The notes under the pieces are model-generated. The model was not told the DNA's origin, searched no databases, and saw only the letters and a program-made list of their open reading frames with translations. From NCBI GenBank assembly GCA_017311185.1, contig JAESUZ010000134.1, positions 1,328,001 through 1,392,000 on the forward strand: a stretch of 64,000 nucleotides of DNA, written 5' to 3'. The stretch comes from Proteles cristata cristata (taxonomy: Eukaryota > Chordata > Mammalia > Carnivora > Hyaenidae). The translations under genes were made by a program, and so were the position numbers. Of this stretch, positions 11,821 to 24,533 are shown one piece after another (the stretch's first letter is position 1; every line of letters starts with the position of its first letter).

Positions 11821-12010
11821 ATAATTTTTATTCATTTTTGAGAGAGAAAGCATGAGCAGGGGATAGGCAGGTGGGGGTGGGGTGACACAGAGGATCCTAA
11901 GTGAGCTGTGCTAAGAGCAGCAAGCCTAAGACAGGGCTCAAACTCACAATCCCGAGATGATGACCTGCACTGAAGTTTTACACTCAACCCACTGAGGACC
12001 CAGGCGTCCC
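11821..12010 (-). mobile_element. Felid tRNA-Lys SINE, old copy
   Basis: Starts ataatttttattcatttttgagagag and ends with a diverged head ending caggcgtccc. A G-rich patch (gtgggggtgggg, 11871-11882) is internal. Confidence 0.85.
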
Positions 12011-12205
12011 AAGCTTTTTACATTTTTAAACATTTGTGATGGAACAGGTTGTTATTAAACAGTTAAAATATTTTCCTCAAGAAAAATAGTAAACACTGAC
12101 AATAATAACACTAAAGCCCATTACCACTGGAAGAGATTGGAAGGTCCTTATGGTCTTTCTGGGTGAGAACAAACAATAGATCCTATCAGAAATCCAAAAC
12201 CACAG

Positions 12206-12354
12206 ACGTACCTGTGCAGCTCAGTTGGTTGGTAAAACGTGGGACTCTTGATTTCAGCTCAGGTCATGATCTCGCAGTTGTGAAATCAAGCCCTACTGTG
12301 TGTGTGTGTGTGTGTGTTGGTCTCTGTCTCTCTCAAAAAATAATACAAAAGTTT
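12206..12354 (+). mobile_element. Felid SINE, internally shortened
   Basis: Head gacgtacctgtgcagctcag, then aggtcatgatctcgcag. The CT-rich middle is replaced by a (TG)n run, followed by tctctctcaaaaaataat. The middle is lost, so this copy is about 150 bp rather than about 210. Confidence 0.8.
12297..12317. repeat. (TG)n microsatellite inside a SINE
   Basis: About ten TG units. Likely grew from the SINE's CT/TG-rich middle; a candidate polymorphic marker. Confidence 0.9.
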
Positions 12355-13200
12355 AAGAAGACAGACATGGAGGAGTCCACCTGCAGCACACAGCGCAATT
12401 GCTCCATTTCTCCATTCCCTCTTCCTCCTTCCCCTACTGCACACACCAAGCATGCATTGAAAAAATACATATATATGTAAAGGTAAATGTGTATTAAACT
12501 GTGTGAATTGTTGGTTCCATCTGGGTTTCCTCTGCTGCTGTGGAGAATTAGGAAGTTAACTAGTCCACTATTTTGGTTCCAAACAACAGTAACTTGAACC
12601 AGGCAGACTGATAAGCACTTACTCTATTTCAAACACCCTAGAAATAGTCACTAAATTCTTAATGTAGTCTAATGTGTAAACAACCCTTATGGTCATGACA
12701 GTCTTTCTTATTTCTAACTCTTCACAGTGGAGCTACTCATTTGCTGCTGTTCCATCAGCATAGCTGAAAGGAGGCTGATCAGCATTTTCTGTCTAACAGT
12801 CCTTTCACTTTATGTTTATAGAATGAAATTTTTTCACCTCTGCCTTTTCCAGAATAATTCAGTTGTTCCAGTTATTTATTTCTTTGATATTTTACCCTCT
12901 ATATCTCTAGTTGAAACTCTTTATCTTGTTTATGTACTTATTTGAGTGCCATCCAGAATTCTGTATTTGGGTGCTTATGATTTTCCGTATATATTGAGTA
13001 ATTTTTAACTTGTCTTCTGAAATAGTTTGTGTTTCCTGAATAGCTTGTTATCCAAGATTTTTCTGAAATATTTTTCAGAACCTGTCTCCATCATGTTATT
13101 TTTTCTTTTAAGTACCTTATACTTGGATCCTTTACTGGTTTATTTCTACTACCAAATATTCCAAAATTACTGCTTCTTCAATATTCTAGTTATTTTTCAT
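12355..13200. other. Unique DNA, no gene seen
   Basis: A C/T-rich patch at 12400-12450. From 12727 to 13248 plus-strand frames are open but made of hydrophobic AT-rich codons, without splice signals. I do not regard them as genes. Confidence 0.4.
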
Positions 13201-13434
13201 CTTTTTTTTTGTTTTTGTTTTGTTTTTGTTTTTTTTATTTATTTCTAGGAGAGAGAGAGACAGCGTGAGCAGGGGAGGTTCAGAGAGAGAGGGAGTCGCA
13301 GACTCTGAAACAGGCTCCAGGCTCTGAGCTGGCAGTCAGCACAGAGCCCGACGTGGGGCTGGAACCCACAAACCACGAGATCATGACCTAAGCGAAAGTC
13401 GGACGCTTAACCGACTAAGCCACCCACGTGCCCC
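13201..13434 (-). mobile_element. Felid SINE, young subfamily
   Basis: Starts with a gtttt-rich tail at 13210-13230 and ends cacccacgtgcccc. The flanking ttctagttatttttcat (13184-13200) recurs at 13435 onward with a 2 bp insertion, so the insertion is recent. Confidence 0.95.
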
Positions 13435-13980
13435 ATCTAGTTATTTTTCTCATATATATTCTTTTGTCTTTTTTTAGGATGAAAGGTGATTTATATTTTT
13501 TTAATTTCTGTGTTTCTCTAAATTCTCTTCAAATTACAGATGACCTCTATAATTTTAAAAGAAGTATTTTTTTCCTTTAATAGTTTATTGTCAAGTTGGT
13601 TTACATATAACACCCAGTGCTCATCCCCACAAATGCCCTCCTCCCCACCTCCATCAGCCCTCAGTTTGTTCTCAGCATTCAAGAGTCTCTCATGGTTTGC
13701 CTCCCTCCCTATCCCCAACAATTTTTCCCCTTCTTCTCCCCCATGGTCCTCCATTAAGTTCCTCCTAATCTACCTATACGTGCAAACATATGGTATCTGT
13801 CCTTCACTGCCTGACTTCCTATGCTCAGCATAACACCCTCTAGTTCCATCATGTTGCTACACATGGCCAGATTTCATTCTTTCTCATTGCCATGTAGTAT
13901 TCCATCGTATACATGAACCACATCTTGATCCATTCGTCCGTTGATGGACACTTAGGCTCTTTCCATGATTTGGCTATCGT

Positions 13981-14178
13981 TTAAAGTGATGCTATGAACA
14001 TTGGGGTACATGAGCCCCTATTCATCAGCACCCCTATATCCCTTGGGTACATTACTAGCAGTGCTACTTCTGGGTCATAGGGGAGTTCTGTTGTTAATTT
14101 TTTGAGGAACCTCCACATTGTTTTCCAGAGGGGCTGCACCAATTTACATTCCCACCAACGGTGTAGGAGGGTGCCCAT
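13981..14178 (-). pseudogene. L1 ORF2 extreme C-terminal fragment
   Basis: Sixty-five residues with the [21 protein letters not shown] stretch and CTPMFIASL near the end, typical of the end of L1 ORF2. It belongs to the same element as 14538-15140 but is broken from it by frame changes. Confidence 0.85.
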
Positions 14179-14537
14179 TTCTCCACATCCTCACCTGCAT
14201 CTAGAGTCTCCTGATTTGTTCATTTGAGCCACTCTGACGGGCGTGAGGCACTCTCTCAGTCTGGTTTTGATTTATATTTCCCTGATGAGGAGGGATGCTG
14301 AGCATCGTTTCATGTATCTGTTGGCCATCTGGAGGTCCTCTTTGGAGAAGTGTCTGTTTATATCTTATGACCATTTCTTCACAGGATTATTTGTTTCTCA
14401 GGTGTGGAGTTTGGTGAGTTCCTTATAGATTTTGGATACTAGCCCTTTATCCGATATGTCATTTGCAACTGTCTTTTCCCATTCTGTCAGTTGCCTATCA
14501 GTTTTATGGATTGTTTCCTTTGCCGTGCAGAAGCTTT

Positions 14538-15140
14538 TTATCTTGATGATAAAAAGTTCATTTTCGCTCTTGATTCCTTTGCCTTTGGGGATGTGTCATG
14601 TAAGAAATTGCTGCGGTGGAGGTCAAGGAGGTTGTTTCCTACTTTCTCCTCTAGGGTGTTGATAGTTTTCTGTCTCACATTCAGGTCCTTATTCCATTTT
14701 GAGTTTATTTTTGTGTCTGGTGTGAGAAAATGATCTAGTTTCATTCTTCTGCATGTTGCTGTCCAGTTCTCCCAGCACCATCTGTTAAAGAGGCTGTCTT
14801 TTTTCCATTGGATGCTTTTCCCCGCTTTGTCAAAGATTAGTTGGCCATGCATTTGTGGGTCCCATTCTGACTTCTCTATTCTATGATATTGGTCTATGTG
14901 TTTGTTTTTGTGCCAATACCATACTGTGTTGATGATTACAGCTTTGTAGTAGAGGCTAAAGTCTGGGATGGTGATGCCTCCTGTTTTGATTTTCTTCTTC
15001 AATATTACTTTGGCTATTTGGGGTCTTTTGTAGTTCCATACAAATTTTAGGATAGTTTGTTCTAGCTTTGAGAAGAATGCTGGTGCAATTTTGATTGGGA
15101 TTGCATTGCATGTGTAGGTTGTTTTGGGTAGTTGTGACAT
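14538..15140 (-). pseudogene. L1 ORF2 C-terminal fragment
   Basis: A 200-residue open piece of L1 ORF2 beyond the reverse transcriptase domain. Its motifs include [29 protein letters not shown] and [18 protein letters not shown]. It comes from the 5'-truncated L1 and has no promoter or start of its own, so it is not expected to make a functional protein. The frame ends inside the element; the continuing C-terminus is read in another frame. Confidence 0.88.
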
Positions 15141-15385
15141 TTTAACAATGTTTATTCTTCCAATCCATGAGCATGGAATATTTGTGTCTTCTTCAATTTC
15201 CTTTATAAATTTTCTATAGTTTTCATCATAAAAATATCCTATATATTTGGTTAGATTTATTCCTAGGTACTTTATGTTTTTTTTTGTGCAATTGTGAATG
15301 GGATCAGTTTCTTGATTTCTCTTTCTGTTGCTTCATTTTTGTTGTATCAAAATGCAACCGATTTCCGTGTATTGATATAGTGTTT

Positions 15386-15944
15386 TGTCCTAAAAAGAGA
15401 TTTTAGGTCTTTTTGGTCTTGACTGGATTGGTCATAACTTTTATTTCAAATATCCTAAATAATGTAAGGCTCAATAAATGCTGAATTTGATTATACATAG
15501 CATTGTTAGTGAATTACTGTATTACCACATAGAGAAAGATATAATGATGAATCAGATTCATCAGAAAATTGTGAGAATTGAATAATCGTATCTGAGATCT
15601 GTTTTTTCTCAGATATATATTTATTGAATTCTATAAATCTTAAGCACTGATATCTCTGTTATATCTGTCTGTCATCTGTTATCTTTCAATCATCTACCTC
15701 TGTACCTCCTTCTAACTACATTTCCCTCATCTTACTAAATTACCCATCCTAACATTAGAGATTATGATCATATGCAGTTTACTAATTTTTTTTGTCTGTT
15801 AATTAAAATCCTGGTCATTTAAGACTATTAACTGATGAGTACTGTAAAAAATAAATAAATAAACCAACCTCTAAACTTATGTTGATGTGACAAAACATAA
15901 GTAACAGTTATCTTTTTAACAGTAATTCATCAATTTCTGTTTTT
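15386..15944. other. AT-rich unique DNA between two L1s, no gene seen
   Basis: Spacer between the younger L1 and the older one. Nothing recognisable. Confidence 0.45.
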
Positions 15945-18170
15945 GTTTTACAAACTTAATAAACTATTTTTAAGAGAAGTTTTATGTTCACAGCAAAATT
16001 ACATGGAAACTAAAGGGATTTCACATGCAACCCTGTACCTACATGTACAATCTCCCCACTATGAACATCTGCACATTTGTATTATAAGTGAATATATATG
16101 GACACATTATCACCCCAAATTGTCAATTTATATTAGAGTTCACTCTTTGTGTTATACACTCTTTTTTTAAAATGTATAAAAGCATGTATCCATTGTATTA
16201 AAATACAGAATAATCTCACCACCCTAAATCTTCTGCATGCTGCCTATTTATCTTTCCCTGTGCCCCTCATCACCTTGTGAACATGAATTCTTTCGTTGTC
16301 TCCAGAGATTTGCTTTTTCCAGAATGTCAGTTAGTTGGAATTAGTTGAAACAGTACATAACCTTTTCAATTGGCCTATTTCACTTAGTAATATGCTTTTA
16401 AGTTTCCTCTGTCTTTTTATGGCTTGATAGGTCACTTGGTTTTAGTGCTGAATAATATTCTAATATCTGGACATATTACACTTTATCCATTTAACCAAGG
16501 ACATTTTGGTTTCTTCCAAGTTTTGCATTTATCAAAAAAGATTTATATCCACACAAAGACTTGCACATGGGTACTTTTATGTTTTTAATTCATTTAGGTA
16601 AATAACAAGGAGTGTGATTTCTGGATTGTACAGTGAGCACGTTTAGTTTTGCAAATATCTGCCAAAATATTTTCCAAAGTGGCTATACAATTTTGCAGTT
16701 CTTTCATCAGTGAATGAAAGTTCTTACTGCTCCACATCTTCACCAGCAGTGTTTTGGATTTTTGCCAGTCTAGTAGGTGTGCAATGGTACCTCATTGTTT
16801 TAATTCTTTTTATGTTTACTTGCCACTTGTTGTCTGTATATCTTTTTTAGTGAGTTATCTACTAAGGTCTTTGGCCATTTTATAATACAGTTTTCTGATT
16901 TCTAATTGTTGAGTTTTAGAGTTTTTTTGGTATATTTTGGACAACATTCTGTTATCAGATGTGTCTTTTGCTATATATACTCCTACTTTGTGGCTTGTCT
17001 TCTCATTAATTAGCATTGACTTTAATAGAGAAGTTTAAATTTTAATGGAATTCAGCTTACTGTTTCTTTCATGGAATATGCTGTTGATGTTGATTCTAAA
17101 AAGTCATTGCTCTACCTAAGGTATTCTTGTTTTCTAGTAATTTTATGGATTTTCATTTTTTATTTAGATCTATGATCCATTTTGAGTTAATTTTTCAAGG
17201 GTGTAAGATCTTATTGAATGTGTATGTCCATTTATTCTGACACCATTTGTTGAAAAGACCATTTTTGTTCCTTTATATTGCCTTTGCTACTTTGTCAAGA
17301 TCAGTTGATCATATTTAGGAGGTTTGTTTCTGGGCTGTCTATTCTGTTCCATTAAATCTAGCTGTATATTCTTTTGATTAATGTAGCTTTATAGTGAGTC
17401 TTGAAGTTGGGTAGTGTCAGTCCTCTGGCTCTGTTCCTTGCCATCAATATTGAGTCAGCTATTCTGGGTGTTTTGTCTCTCCATGTGAAATCTAAATTTC
17501 ACATGAAATCTAAATTTCTCACAAGTATGATGTTAGCTCTAGTTTTTTAACATAGATTTCAAAAATCAAATTGAGGATGTCCCATTCTATTCTAAATATG
17601 CTGAGGGTTTTTGTCATTAATGGGTTGGAAGTTTATCAAATGTTTGTTTTTCTGGATCTATTGATATGTTTCTGAGATTTTTTTTTTTAAACCTGGTGAT
17701 ATGATGGATTATACTGATTTTCATGTGGGATAACCCATTTAGTCATAGTGTATTACTCTTTTTATATATTGTTGGATTTGATTTGTTAATAATTGAGGAT
17801 TTTTACATCTATATTTGTGAGATACTGGGGTGTAGTGTTATTTTCCCCCTGTAATGTCATTGTCTCATTTTGATTAGGATAATGTTGGCCTCATAGAATG
17901 AATTAGGAAGTAGACCTACTGCTTATATACTCTGAAAGATATTGAGGATAACTGGTATAATTTCTTCTCTAAATGTTTAGTAGAATGCATCACTGAGGTT
18001 ATCAGAGTCTGATGCTGTCTTCTGGAATGTTATTCAGATTATTGATTACATTTCTGTAATATATAGGCCTATTCAGATTGCTTACTTCTTTTTGCGTGTG
18101 TTTTGGCAGATTGTATCTTTTAAGGAATTGGTCCATTTTATCTAGGTTGAATTATTTAATTCAAAAGTTA
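15945..18170 (-). mobile_element. L1M-type LINE 3' half, old
   Basis: Antisense L1 about 2.2 kb long, diverged and with all ORFs broken. Landmarks in order along the plus strand: 3' UTR-like blocks (15945-16500), the ccaaagtggctatacaattttgca block with 'tccacatcttcaccagcag' (16670-16750), the ORF2 C-terminal region through 17500, and reverse-transcriptase-side sequence to about 18170. It is older than its left neighbour. Confidence 0.75.
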
Positions 18171-18740
18171 CTTTCAAATGTATGAAAGAACAAAAATACT
18201 TGCCCTATGTTGAAAGAGCTTATATATTTTTGTGAGTGAAAATAGATAATCAACTAATTAAGCAATTAACAAGATTATATGGGGTGATGGTTTAGGGTGA
18301 TTAGAGAATAAGAGAGTAGTTATTCAGAGTCAGTCTCTATTAGGTAGTACATTTGTATTGATACATATATGACAAAAATGAACCAGTGTTGGAAACTGGA
18401 AGATCTACAAGTGAAGTGTTCAAGACACTGTAAACAGTTCTACCATAGAGTTAGCTTGGCTTATTAAAAACAAGAACCAAAAAAAGGTTATGTGTGAGGA
18501 GTATACTATAGAAATGGTTCTCCTTTCACTTTTGTAACATAAATATGAAATCTCCTTCAGATGATTAATTTTCAGTTTTCTTTAAGGCTCCATCATTTCT
18601 ACCAGCCTAAGAAAAATATTGTCTAAATATATACTAAAATTTTGTGCTCATGTAGCCTTGGAATACTCAGACAGCCTAAAGTAAACACCATATAATTATT
18701 CTTTAAATAAATACAATAAAAGTTACCTGTAAAATATTTC
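18171..18740. other. AT-rich unique DNA, no gene seen
   Basis: Nothing identifiable between the old L1 and the next SINE. Confidence 0.4.
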
Positions 18741-18960
18741 TTTTTTTTTTTTTTTTATGTTTTATTTATTTCTAGGAGAGAGAGACAGAGACAGCATGAG
18801 CAGGGAGGGTCAGAGAGAGAGGGAGTCACAGACTGAAACAGGCTCCAGGCTCTGAGCTGGCAGTCAGCACAGAGCCCGACGCGGGGCTCGAACCCACGAA
18901 CCGCGAGATCATGACCTAAGCGAAAGTCGGACGCTTAACTGACTAAGCCACCCAGGCGCC
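18741..18960 (-). mobile_element. Felid SINE, young subfamily, very intact
   Basis: A 16 T tail, then a body almost identical to the copy at 23462-23694, and head caggcgcc. Flanked by ctgtaaaatatttct at 18728-18741 and again from 18961. Intact B box in reverse (ggggctcgaaccc). Confidence 0.96.
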
Positions 18961-19019
18961 CTGTAAAATATTTCTTAACTATTAGTATCCATAATTATAT
19001 ATAAGCGACATAAGATAAT

Positions 19020-19110
19020 ATTAATTTAGCACTGTAGATCAGGTACTATGCTCAGATTTTTCCATGGTTTATCTCATTTATCACTTCCATCTTACTGATA
19101 GAAAAAATTC
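19020..19110 (-). mobile_element. MIR SINE fragment
   Basis: Short run with gatcaggtactatgctcag, tttatctcatttatcacttccat and cttactgatag, the reverse-complement order of MIR. Low identity. Confidence 0.4.
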
Positions 19111-19115
19111 AGCCT

Positions 19116-19302
19116 TGGGCTGCCTAGGTGGCTCCATCAGGTAAGTCTCCAAATCTTGATTTCAGTTCAGGTCATGATCTCACCATTCATGAGATTGAGA
19201 CCCACACTGGGCTCTGCATTAACAACAGGGAGCTTACTAGGTTTCCCTCTATCCCTTGCTCTCTCCATCTCTCTCAAAATAAATACTTTTAAAAAAGAAA
19301 AC
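19116..19302 (+). mobile_element. Felid tRNA-Lys SINE, old copy
   Basis: Diverged head (ttgggctgcctaggtggctc), aggtcatgatctcacc, body and ctctcaaaataaatact tail. Confidence 0.88.
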
Positions 19303-19488
19303 AAAAATGCAATATCATTGTAATTAGAAGTGGTCAAAGGTTACATAACAAAAAGTAAAAATAGAATTCTTGTGGTAGGCATCTTTCTATTAGACCCTTC
19401 TTTAAGTGCAAAGGTACTGTCCCTTCAATTGGTCAAAATACATAAAATAAGGCAAATCTCAGTGTCAGAATTTCTAATGTTACATCAT

Positions 19489-19808
19489 TGATCCTTGAAC
19501 AACAGAGGTTTGAGCTGTGCATGTCCACTTATATATGAATTTTTGTTGAAAAATATAGTATATTTTCTCTTTCTAATGGTTTTCTTAATAACATTTTCTT
19601 TTCCCCTTACTTTATTGTAAGTATAGTATCTAATACATCTAACTTACAAAATATGTGTTCATCAAATGTTTATATTATCAGTAAGACTGCTAGTCAACAG
19701 TAAGCTATTAGTACTTAAATTTTGGGGAAGTCAAAATTTACACATGAATTTCTGACTTTGTGGGGAGTCAGTAACCCTATCCCTATGTTATTTAAGGGAC
19801 AACTATAA
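19489..19808 (-). mobile_element. MER2 (Tigger-type, non-autonomous DNA transposon)
   Basis: Begins atccttgaacaacagaggtttgagctg and ends near ttatttaagggacaactat, the inverted termini of MER2. The middle has the MER2-like cagtaagctattagtac block. About 320 bp, no coding part, with terminal inverted repeats of roughly 20 bp still visible. Dead element of the pogo/Tigger group. Confidence 0.75.
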
Positions 19809-19994
19809 TTTAATTTGCATTTTTAAATTTTGTGATATTGAATCTAATATAGGAAATACAGGAGTATTTTTACTGATGCTGATCATAAATATACCTTTTG
19901 ATGTATGTGTGATAATTCATTGTAATTTTAGTATAAGTGGGAACCAATTTGAATTGTTTTCTCAGTTTTCTTTTATTTGCTAATGAAAGACTAT

Positions 19995-20162
19995 TTTTAT
20001 TTTTATTTTACTTTATTTTTGAGTGAGAGAGAGGAAGAGAATCCCAATCAGGCTCTGTGCTATTAGCATGGACAGGGGGTTCAGTCCTATGAACAGTGAG
20101 CTCACGACCTGAGCTGAAACCAAGAGTCAGAGGCTTAACCAACTGAGCCACCCAGGCACCCC
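19995..20162 (-). mobile_element. Felid SINE, shortened body
   Basis: Reads from tttatttttgagtgagagagagg to cacccaggcacccc. The CT-rich middle is short and the central region reduced, so it is about 165 bp. Confidence 0.85.
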
Positions 20163-21244
20163 TGAAATTTATTTTATAGTGAGCCTTCCTGTTATCTGTT
20201 TCACTAAGGGTATGTTTCACAAACTGAAATATTCTTTTTTTCTGAGATATCAATTATATTCTTCATGATGCTTTTGAAATTATAGAATATATACATAGTC
20301 ACTCATCCTGAATTATCATATTTTTTTCCAAAATTTAGGGGAAGTAAATTATATATCACCTATAAAATGGAATGTAAATTATGATTTTTTAAATAAGAGA
20401 TTTCAAAGAAATTTTATTTGTGTGATAGGAGTTTTCTGGTTGTTACCCATCCCTCTTTACCTAAAAGTGTCAATCTGTTCTATCATTAAGTTTTTAGATA
20501 AGAGAGTTTGAGAATTACTACATTTAACAATTCCCTTAATCTGCAATTTATTAAAGTTCCCCAAATAGTAAAATGTGAGGTAAAGACAGTTTCTTAGCAT
20601 CTATTACCAACTTATAAGTTTGACGGTCCATAAAGCAGACTTCAAAAGTATACCCAGAAATTATTCATGCTCATGTATCACATTAACTTATCATTCAGTG
20701 ATATAGTGAAACAATATATAAAACACTATATAAAACCAGATCACTGATTTACCAACTTATAGGAGGACTATCTCTTTTCAATATCTAAAATGCTCACACC
20801 TTTATTTAAAGGTACCTTCTTTTCTAGTATTACCGTATTGAGGATTCTTGGAATACATAGATATCTGTTCATAGGAAATGGCATTTGAGCAGAGGAGGTG
20901 AATATTCATGTAAATACTCTGGGTGCCTTCAAATTCATCATTTTTAATAAATTGTGATGCATTCATGTTGTCAAATCCAGCTTCTCCATATCACATTTTT
21001 CTTTGCTGGTCACGAGTTCAAAAAATTGATGTCACTGTTCAGCCACGTCAAGTTACTATACAGTTTGTCTCATAAGTTGAATGTGTTGAATAAAATAAAC
21101 CATGACTAGTATTTAGCTCAATTCCTGGCATATAACCTATTAATAAAAAGTTCAGACTAGTGGTACTAAAATATCATTTACTGACTAGAGAAGAATATAA
21201 TGAGGATATATAACACAGCTATAAAACACTAATAGTATATATAT
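20163..21244. other. AT-rich unique DNA, no gene seen
   Basis: No frame or repeat I can support. Confidence 0.4.
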
Positions 21245-21450
21245 ATTTTAAATTTGTTTAATGTTTATTTTTGAGAGATGCAGAGCATGAGTGTGGAAGA
21301 GGCAGAGAGAGAGGGGGACACAGAATCCTAAGCAGATTCTAGGCTCTGAGCTCTCAGCACAGAACCCAACATGAGGTTTAAGCCTTCAAACCACAAGATT
21401 GTGACCTGAACTGAAGTCAGACACTTAACTGACTGAGCCACCCAGGCACC
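21245..21450 (-). mobile_element. Felid tRNA-Lys SINE, old copy
   Basis: Between ctaatagtatatatat and acaatagtatatatg, consistent with a target duplication. Body diverged (catgaggtttaagccttcaaacc). Confidence 0.88.
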
Positions 21451-22132
21451 ACAATAGTATATATGATTTTTAAAGAAATGACCTAACTTCTTACATTAGA
21501 TACAGAAACGAAGCTAACCAAAGGAGAGAGATTAGGGGCAAGAAAAAACCTTACTGGAGACCAGGGTTTCTACATATAATGTGTCTATGCTGTCAATCTG
21601 ACTTAATCTGATCTACTTTTATATTTATACTTTTTACTTTTTGCAATGTATCTTATTTGGAACACAGTATAATAACATTTTATACTTAGAGAGCATGTTT
21701 CATCAGAAAGGTCAATGTACTTTTCAAACTCATTAATTCTTACAGCATACCTAGGGCTGTTTATTACACAGGCGAAGGGATTTAAAACTGAGATGGATAA
21801 ACAATTTTACCTTGCGACATTGCAGTAAAATGACCAAAACTTCAATTAACCTGTCGTAGGCACACAATAGAGATTCAACTAATATAATTTTGGGACTGTG
21901 GTGGGCAGGGATTTCAAATACTTACAACTAAAACAATGTTGGTAAAAAAGGTAAATGAGTTAATTAAATGTGCTTCTGCACATAGCAAACATATAATTCA
22001 TCAAGGCAAACATGGTATTTGAAGTCATTTTAACTTAGTATTTTGAGGAGAAATGAAAATCGGCGACTGTAAATCTAGTTTTGATTTCATTTGGGACAGC
22101 TTATTGAAATAAAGGTAAATATTTGGGTTTTT

Positions 22133-22193
22133 TGTTTTGTTTTGTGTGTTTTTACAAATAGTTTATTGTCAAGTTGGTTTCCATATAACATCC
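22133..22193 (-). mobile_element. L1 micro-insertion, ~60 bp
   Basis: T-rich start followed by only the last ~40 bp of the felid L1 3' end (agtttattgtcaagttgg, as at 13576-13600). Flanked by taaatatttgggttttt (22116-22132) and taaatatttggttttta (22194-22210). An extremely 5'-truncated L1 copy on the minus strand. Confidence 0.8.
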
Positions 22194-22210
22194 TAAATAT
22201 TTGGTTTTTA

Positions 22211-22810
22211 ATTACTTCTACTTAAAAGCATTATCCAAATTATCTGTAAACTTTCTGTTAAAGCGTCTGTTGTATCCAAAACTAATAGATCCACCGTTCT
22301 TTTAGAAGAAAGATTATCAGTAAATTTACAGAGCACAGTAAAAATTCTGCTCCAACTATTCATAGGCAATTAGAGTTATACTAGAATACTTTTTTTATTA
22401 GAAGACAAAGAAGCGAATGTTCAAAAATACCTAGCAAGATTATACATTAATAATTACTTAATAAAATATGCTGTATCAATAACAATTCTGCTTACTTCAT
22501 GATATTGGGGGAGTTATAGGATGCACTAGCCTTCCTACTTTTAATTTGTAAATACTTTTAAAATATTGTACCAACTTCCATTTATTTTTAAAAGAGAAAA
22601 ATGCACAGACAGTAGGGATAAATAATGTAGATAATTTATATAAATGCATTATATTAAAAGGTACTTTAAGGAAAGCTCCTGCTTTGGATGTAAGAATTAT
22701 ATAACGTGATTACCTTGTTCTTTTCTCATGAACATGTCAGAACAGCAAAATCACAGTCATTTGTTAAAGGGCCATTTCCAAATCTTATCACTAGTGTATA
22801 CATGTGAGGT
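22211..22810. other. AT-rich unique DNA, no gene seen
   Basis: No identifiable feature; similar to 20163-21244 and 21451-22115. Confidence 0.4.
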
Positions 22811-23024
22811 TTTTTTTTTTTTTTGTAATGTTTATTTCTTCTAAGAGAGAGACAGAGCTCAAGTGAGGGAGAGGCAGAGAAAGAAGTAAGGAGAGAGAAC
22901 CCCATGCAGGCTCCACACTCAGCACAGAGCCCAATGAGGGACTCCATCCCACAACTGTGAGATCGTGACCTGAGCCAAAATCAAGAGTGGGGATGCTTAA
23001 CTGACTGAGCCACCCAGGTGCCCC
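22811..23024 (-). mobile_element. Felid tRNA-Lys SINE
   Basis: A 14-T run, then gtaatgtttatttcttc, and the head ending cacccaggtgcccc at 23024. Target repeat weak. Confidence 0.92.
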
Positions 23025-23461
23025 TGTATGTAAGTCATAGTTTCAATATTTTTATAAGCAGTATTCTTTATTCATACTGTCTATATTAAATGGCAAAAAA
23101 TAAACATGTTTCTATTACATTTTGCCTACAATTTTTAGAATGATGTAGGGAGAGGAAAATTACAGACAGAAATTCTTTCTTGCCTCTAAGTTATACCACG
23201 AAAAACATGGAGGGTATGACAACAAAAATGTTCAAGTTTACCTCACATCTCTCAGTTCTGTGACTGTTTTCAGGAGCTTTCAGTTTCCCTATGTACAGTC
23301 CATTAGTTGCTTCTGTCAAATCATGGGGATATTATATTCTGGTCCTTGGTTTTACAAGTTGTTCTATGCAAAGAATATATTATCTTCCAAAACAACATAG
23401 ATCCAAAAAAAAGTACCAATAGCTTTCATGTTATTTTTAGGAATTACTCCAGTCATTTTAT

Positions 23462-23694
23462 TTATTTATTTATTTATTTTTATAATTTTTTTTTATTTGT
23501 TTATTTCTAGGAGAGAGAGACAGCTTGAGCAGGGGAGGGTCAGAGAGAGAGGGAGTCACAGACTGTGAAACAGGCTCCAGGCTCTGAGCTGGCAGTCAGC
23601 ACAGAGCCCGACGCGGGGCTCGAACCCACGAACCGCGAGATCATGACCTAAGCGAAAGTCGGACGCTTAACCGACTAAGCCACCCAGGCGCCCC
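23462..23694 (-). mobile_element. Felid SINE, young subfamily, very intact
   Basis: The tail contains (TTTA)n repeats at 23460-23480, then an intact body and head. Flanked by tccagtcatttta at 23449-23461 and 23695-23707. Almost identical to 18741-18960 in the stretch from the gagagag block to the head. Confidence 0.96.
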
Positions 23695-24533
23695 TCCAGT
23701 CATTTTAAAAAAACAGTAAGAGAGTGATCTCACCAAAATGTCAGATTAAGATTTCCTGGGTTCTCTGTCCTCCCACAAACACATCAATTTAGCAACATTT
23801 CACACACAAATTCCCCTCATCGGAAATTTGGAGACTACTAATTGAAAGGCTCCTACACCCAGGCAAATATGTAACCAGACTCACTGAACCCAGTAGGGAG
23901 ATTCAGGATACCATCTTGACAGAATAACTAACCCTGGATCAGAGCATAAAATCGGGAATAAACTCCCTAGCCCCTAGCTTCTTCCAGGTTAACTAAGGAG
24001 TTGGTTTGTGTGTCCAGCAGCCCAACTTTTCCAAGGGGGCTCTGCAGAGGGCCTGTTTCTGACTTGCTTGACTCGGATGCTGATGGAATCCACAGAGTAT
24101 AGCCTCCTAAGAAAGAATGAAGATGGTGACTTGGGTTAGTTTATGCTATAGATCCTTCCCCTAGCTCAGCAGAGACGAATGAAAAAACCCCAGTTTCTCA
24201 ACCCTGGAGAGGAGAAGAGTTGGTCCCTGATTCTAGCACCTCGACTTTCCCATAGCTATCCAAAAAACTAGTATCTGTCTTACTAATTTTAGAACTCTGA
24301 TGGGTTGGGAATAGCCTAGCACCATGAGGGAGAGAATGGTTTGAGCTCGTAGATACCAATGACCCTCCCTCCTGTGTCAGTACAGAGTGAGAGGACAAAA
24401 ACAACAGCTTCCTGCTCCTTCCTGGTGAAGGAAATAGTAAAGCCCTCCAAAATATCTATCAGCACTTATTGGTGAGGGACTTCTCCTTATATGGCCAGTA
24501 GGTGAAAACTGGGAGAGAATCCTGGATGATCTA

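Larger units (their letters stand above)
13574..15385 (-). mobile_element. L1 LINE, 5'-truncated, fairly young
   Basis: Minus-strand L1 of about 1.8 kb. It has the 3' UTR (the caagttggtttacatataac end at 13590-13610), the ORF2 C-terminus, and is truncated at about 15385. The 14538-15140 frame (200 residues) carries the ORF2 C-terminal region with a [12 protein letters not shown] motif and the stretch [14 protein letters not shown] further C-terminal piece at 13981-14178 is in a different frame, so at least one frameshift or stop separates them. Possible target repeats: taaaagaagtatttt near 13555 and taaaaagagatttt near 15392. Non-functional in cis because endonuclease and reverse transcriptase domains are absent. 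Confidence 0.9.

Noticed and set aside
14491..14733. Plus-strand frames across 14243-14733
   Set aside because: They are antisense to an L1 ORF2 piece and carry no protein family signal.
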